Positions 62,174 to 64,000 of a stretch of DNA of 64,000 nt are shown here, piece after piece (within the stretch, counting starts at the first letter, position 1; each line of letters starts with the position of its first letter). The position numbers and the translations under genes were made by a program. Source of the DNA: Paractinoplanes ovalisporus. Its GTDB lineage: Bacteria > Actinomycetota > Actinomycetes > Mycobacteriales > Micromonosporaceae. Below the pieces are notes generated by a model. It ran no database searches. It was not told the DNA's origin and worked only from the letters and a program-made list of their open reading frames with translations. The DNA lies in contig NZ_JAENHP010000025.1 of NCBI RefSeq assembly GCF_016834655.1, forward strand, positions 86,108 to 150,107. Direction: 5' to 3'.

Positions 62174-64000
62174 TGCTCACCGAGTTCATCGCGGGTCTCC
62201 GTGAGGACGACGACCGGCCTGCCCTGCCCGGCGTGAAGCGCGGCGACCTGGCCCGCCTGGTGCGCGGCTATGCCGTGGCGCTCGCCGCCGAGGGTCTGGA
62301 GGCCGGCGACACCGTGGCCCTGGCGGTCCGGCCCGGCGCGCGTTCCCTGGCCACCCTGCTCGCGGCCTACCACCTGGGTCTGCGGATCGCCGTGGTCGAC
62401 CCGACCGCCGGTCCCGACGTGGTGCGCGCCCGCCTGGCCCTGGCGTCACCGCGGCTGGTGCTGGCCGATGCCGCGGCGCAGGCGGTGGCGAGCTGGGCGG
62501 CCCCGCTGGCCCGTCGCGCCCACCTCGCCCTGCCCGACCTGCGCGCGATCGCTCCGGTCAAGACCGTCGGGCGCCGCTTCCCCGGTTCGCCGGCCCTGCG
62601 CCCCCTGCAAGGTCAACTTCCTCGCCCGTACGAGGGTGAAGGTGACGCCGTGGTGGTGTTCACTTCCGGTACGACGAGCCGGCCACGCGCGGTGGTGCAC
62701 ACCCGCGCCTCGATCTCGGCCGGCATGACCGCGGTGCGCGACCTGGTGCGGCCCGAACCCGGCCGGCCGGTGCTGGGCGGCACGTTCTTCGTGCTGCTGC
62801 CGTCGCTCGCGAGCGGCGCCCCCGTGGCTTCACCGTCCCGCCGCAACCTCCGTCGCTTGAAGCCGCAGGCCGTCTATCTGACCCCGCCCCAGCTGCGCGC
62901 CGCGCTCGCCTCGGGCAGCCACTTCACCGGCGCCCGCGTCTACAGCGGTTCGGCCCCGGTGAGTGCGTCGCTGCTTTCCGCCGTACGGCGGGCCGGTGCC
63001 CTGGAATCCTGGGGCGTCTATGCGTTGACCGAGGTCTTCCCGGCCGCCGCGGTCGAGTCGTCCGCCAAGAACGGGTTCGCGGGCGAGGGCGACCTGGTCG
63101 GCGACCTCTTGCCCGGAGTGTCGGCCCGGGTCGACGACGACGGACAGCTGCTGCTCGGCGGTCCGACCGCGGCCGACCGTTACCTGGGCGAGGAGCCGTT
63201 CGAGTGGGTCGCGACGGGCGACATCGGACGGGTCGACGGCCGTACGGTGGTGCTCGGCGGACGCGCCAAGGACATGATCCTGCGCGACGCCGAGAACATC
63301 TATCCCGGCCTGTACGAGCCGGCGCTGCACGTGCCCGGGGTCTCGCTGGCGTTGCTGGTCGGCGTTCCGGCCGGGGACGGCGACGAGCGGGTGGTGGCGC
63401 TGGTGCAGGTCGCCGACGGGCACTCGGAGCGGGACGTGCGGGCGGCGTTGCGGGGGCCGTTGGAGCGCATGGGGTCGGCCCGGCCCGACGCTGTCGTCTT
63501 CGGGCGGGTCCCGTTGGCCGGCCGTTCGCGGAAACCGGACCGCGCGGCGGCGTCGGCCCTGGCCAAGCGGTTATCCACAGGCCGGGAGCGCCATTTTCGT
63601 GGGTGGCGTAACCTCACTCTCCTCCCTGGGCGGGCGGGGGAGGTGGCGGCTGCTCCCCAAAACGACCAGCCCGATAAATCCGGCGTTGGCGGAAAATCGC
63701 CCGATGTGACCTTCCGGCCCCTTCCCCGCCAGCGCGATCTTGACTCCGCGCCGGATCTTGAACCGCCCGCACCGGCCGACCCGCCGCCCGACCCGTCGGT
63801 TCCCGACCTGCCAGCGTCCAGCCCCTCGGCGTCCGGCCCCTCAGCGTCCGGCCCCTCGGCGTCCGGCCCCTCAGCGTCCGGCCCCTCAGCGTCCGGCCCC
63901 TCAGCGTCCGGCCCCTCAGCGTCCGGCCCCTCAGCGTCCGGCCCCTCAGCGTCCGGCCCCTCAGCGTCCGGCCCCTCAGCGTCCGGCCCCTCAGCGTCCG
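62173..64000 (+). CDS. Adenylate-forming enzyme with ASGPS-repeat tail (open at window end)
   Basis: At least 609 codons without a stop, running off the window. Residues about 1-465 form a compact class I adenylate-forming enzyme. Motifs are the P-loop VVVFTSGTTSRPRAVVHT (about 157-174), VYSGSAPVSASLL, WGVYALTEVFPAA (A5, about 281), VATGDIGRVDG (A7, about 349), GRAKDMILRDAENIYPG (A8) and the C-terminal Lys in AGRSRKPDRAA (about 452). The N-domain is short (160 aa before the P-loop). After about 470 comes a Pro/Asp-rich linker, then ASGPS repeats from about 548. It may activate the acyl product of the KAS III-like enzyme. The tail could link to a further domain outside. Confidence 0.8.
   Translation, partial: MLTEFIAGLREDDDRPALPGVKRGDLARLVRGYAVALAAEGLEAGDTVALAVRPGARSLATLLAAYHLGLRIAVVDPTAGPDVVRARLALASPRLVLADAAAQAVASWAAPLARRAHLALPDLRAIAPVKTVGRRFPGSPALRPLQGQLPRPYEGEGDAVVVFTSGTTSRPRAVVHTRASISAGMTAVRDLVRPEPGRPVLGGTFFVLLPSLASGAPVASPSRRNLRRLKPQAVYLTPPQLRAALASGSHFTGARVYSGSAPVSASLLSAVRRAGALESWGVYALTEVFPAAAVESSAKNGFAGEGDLVGDLLPGVSARVDDDGQLLLGGPTAADRYLGEEPFEWVATGDIGRVDGRTVVLGGRAKDMILRDAENIYPGLYEPALHVPGVSLALLVGVPAGDGDERVVALVQVADGHSERDVRAALRGPLERMGSARPDAVVFGRVPLAGRSRKPDRAAASALAKRLSTGRERHFRGWRNLTLLPGRAGEVAAAPQNDQPDKSGVGGKSPDVTFRPLPRQRDLDSAPDLEPPAPADPPPDPSVPDLPASSPSASGPSASGPSASGPSASGPSASGPSASGPSASGPSASGPSASGPSASGPSASGPSAS
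63571..63579 (+). other. DnaA-box-like sequence inside the last ORF
   Basis: TTATCCACA, a perfect consensus DnaA box, lies at the point where the conserved part of the adenylate-forming enzyme ends and the linker begins. Confidence 0.3.
63814..64000 (+). repeat. 15-bp tandem repeat encoding Ala-Ser-Gly-Pro-Ser
   Basis: The unit GCGTCCGGCCCCTCA (with G or A at the last place) starts at 63814 (one variant) and continues without break to the window end, 12 full copies and part of a thirteenth. 15 bp keeps the frame of the upstream ORF, giving an (ASGPS)n disordered tail or inter-domain linker. Confidence 0.9.

Noticed and set aside
63814..64000. CRISPR array
   Set aside because: The 15-bp units are contiguous without spacers and keep a reading frame.

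Overview
The window is very GC-rich, densely packed chromosomal DNA with GTG and TTG starts, 1-4 nt gene overlaps and a strong preference for GTACGG words. Gene content and style point to an actinomycete, most likely Micromonosporaceae (Actinoplanes-like). The genus is inferred from style and not proven. I see no rRNA, tRNA, CRISPR array, insertion sequence or prophage; it reads as ordinary chromosome with about 65 protein genes.

Layout. 1-8 kb: an ABC ATPase fragment, a GT4 glycosyltransferase, a phytoene-desaturase-like oxidoreductase, YihY and SRPBCC proteins, small unknowns and an MscS-like channel whose tail carries repeated TQVIP motifs. 8-12.7 kb: a SpoIIE-type phosphatase with a fused anti-sigma-like kinase domain, a double VOC protein, and an HTH/Clp-N pair under a promoter covered by two identical palindromes. 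13-19 kb: a sugar-acid type pair (epimerase plus ManD-like enolase), a MarR/pirin pair sharing an operator, and an M29 aminopeptidase with an SDR. 19-29 kb: assorted enzymes (metallophosphoesterase, methyltransferase, phospholipase D, Pcm-like, APH, transglutaminase, TetR).

29-42 kb is dominated by purine breakdown: allantoinase and allantoicase on the plus strand, malate synthase with a CitE-like DUF6986 protein on the minus strand, and a minus-strand operon of OHCU decarboxylase, HIU hydrolase, uricase and a guanine/8-oxoguanine deaminase. Together these run from an oxopurine through urate and allantoin to ureidoglycolate, and take glyoxylate to malate. The xanthine dehydrogenase, ureidoglycolate lyase and urease steps are not here.

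42-58 kb: HrpB helicase; a degenerate PTPS-like protein; a four-gene signalling operon (anchored solute-binding protein, polytopic membrane protein, PP2C phosphatase, GGDEF-EAL protein); and a glgX-treY-treZ operon that turns glycogen into trehalose. 58-64 kb: a short KhtT-like protein with a CPA2 antiporter carrying a C-terminal UBP zinc finger, then a tightly overlapping trio of KAS III-like synthase, GT2 glycosyltransferase and adenylate-forming enzyme. The last ORF is still open at the window edge, inside an Ala-Ser-Gly-Pro-Ser repeat.

A recurring feature is a TANNNT -10 box 6-8 nt before the start codon, without a Shine-Dalgarno sequence, at about a dozen genes. This suggests many leaderless transcripts.
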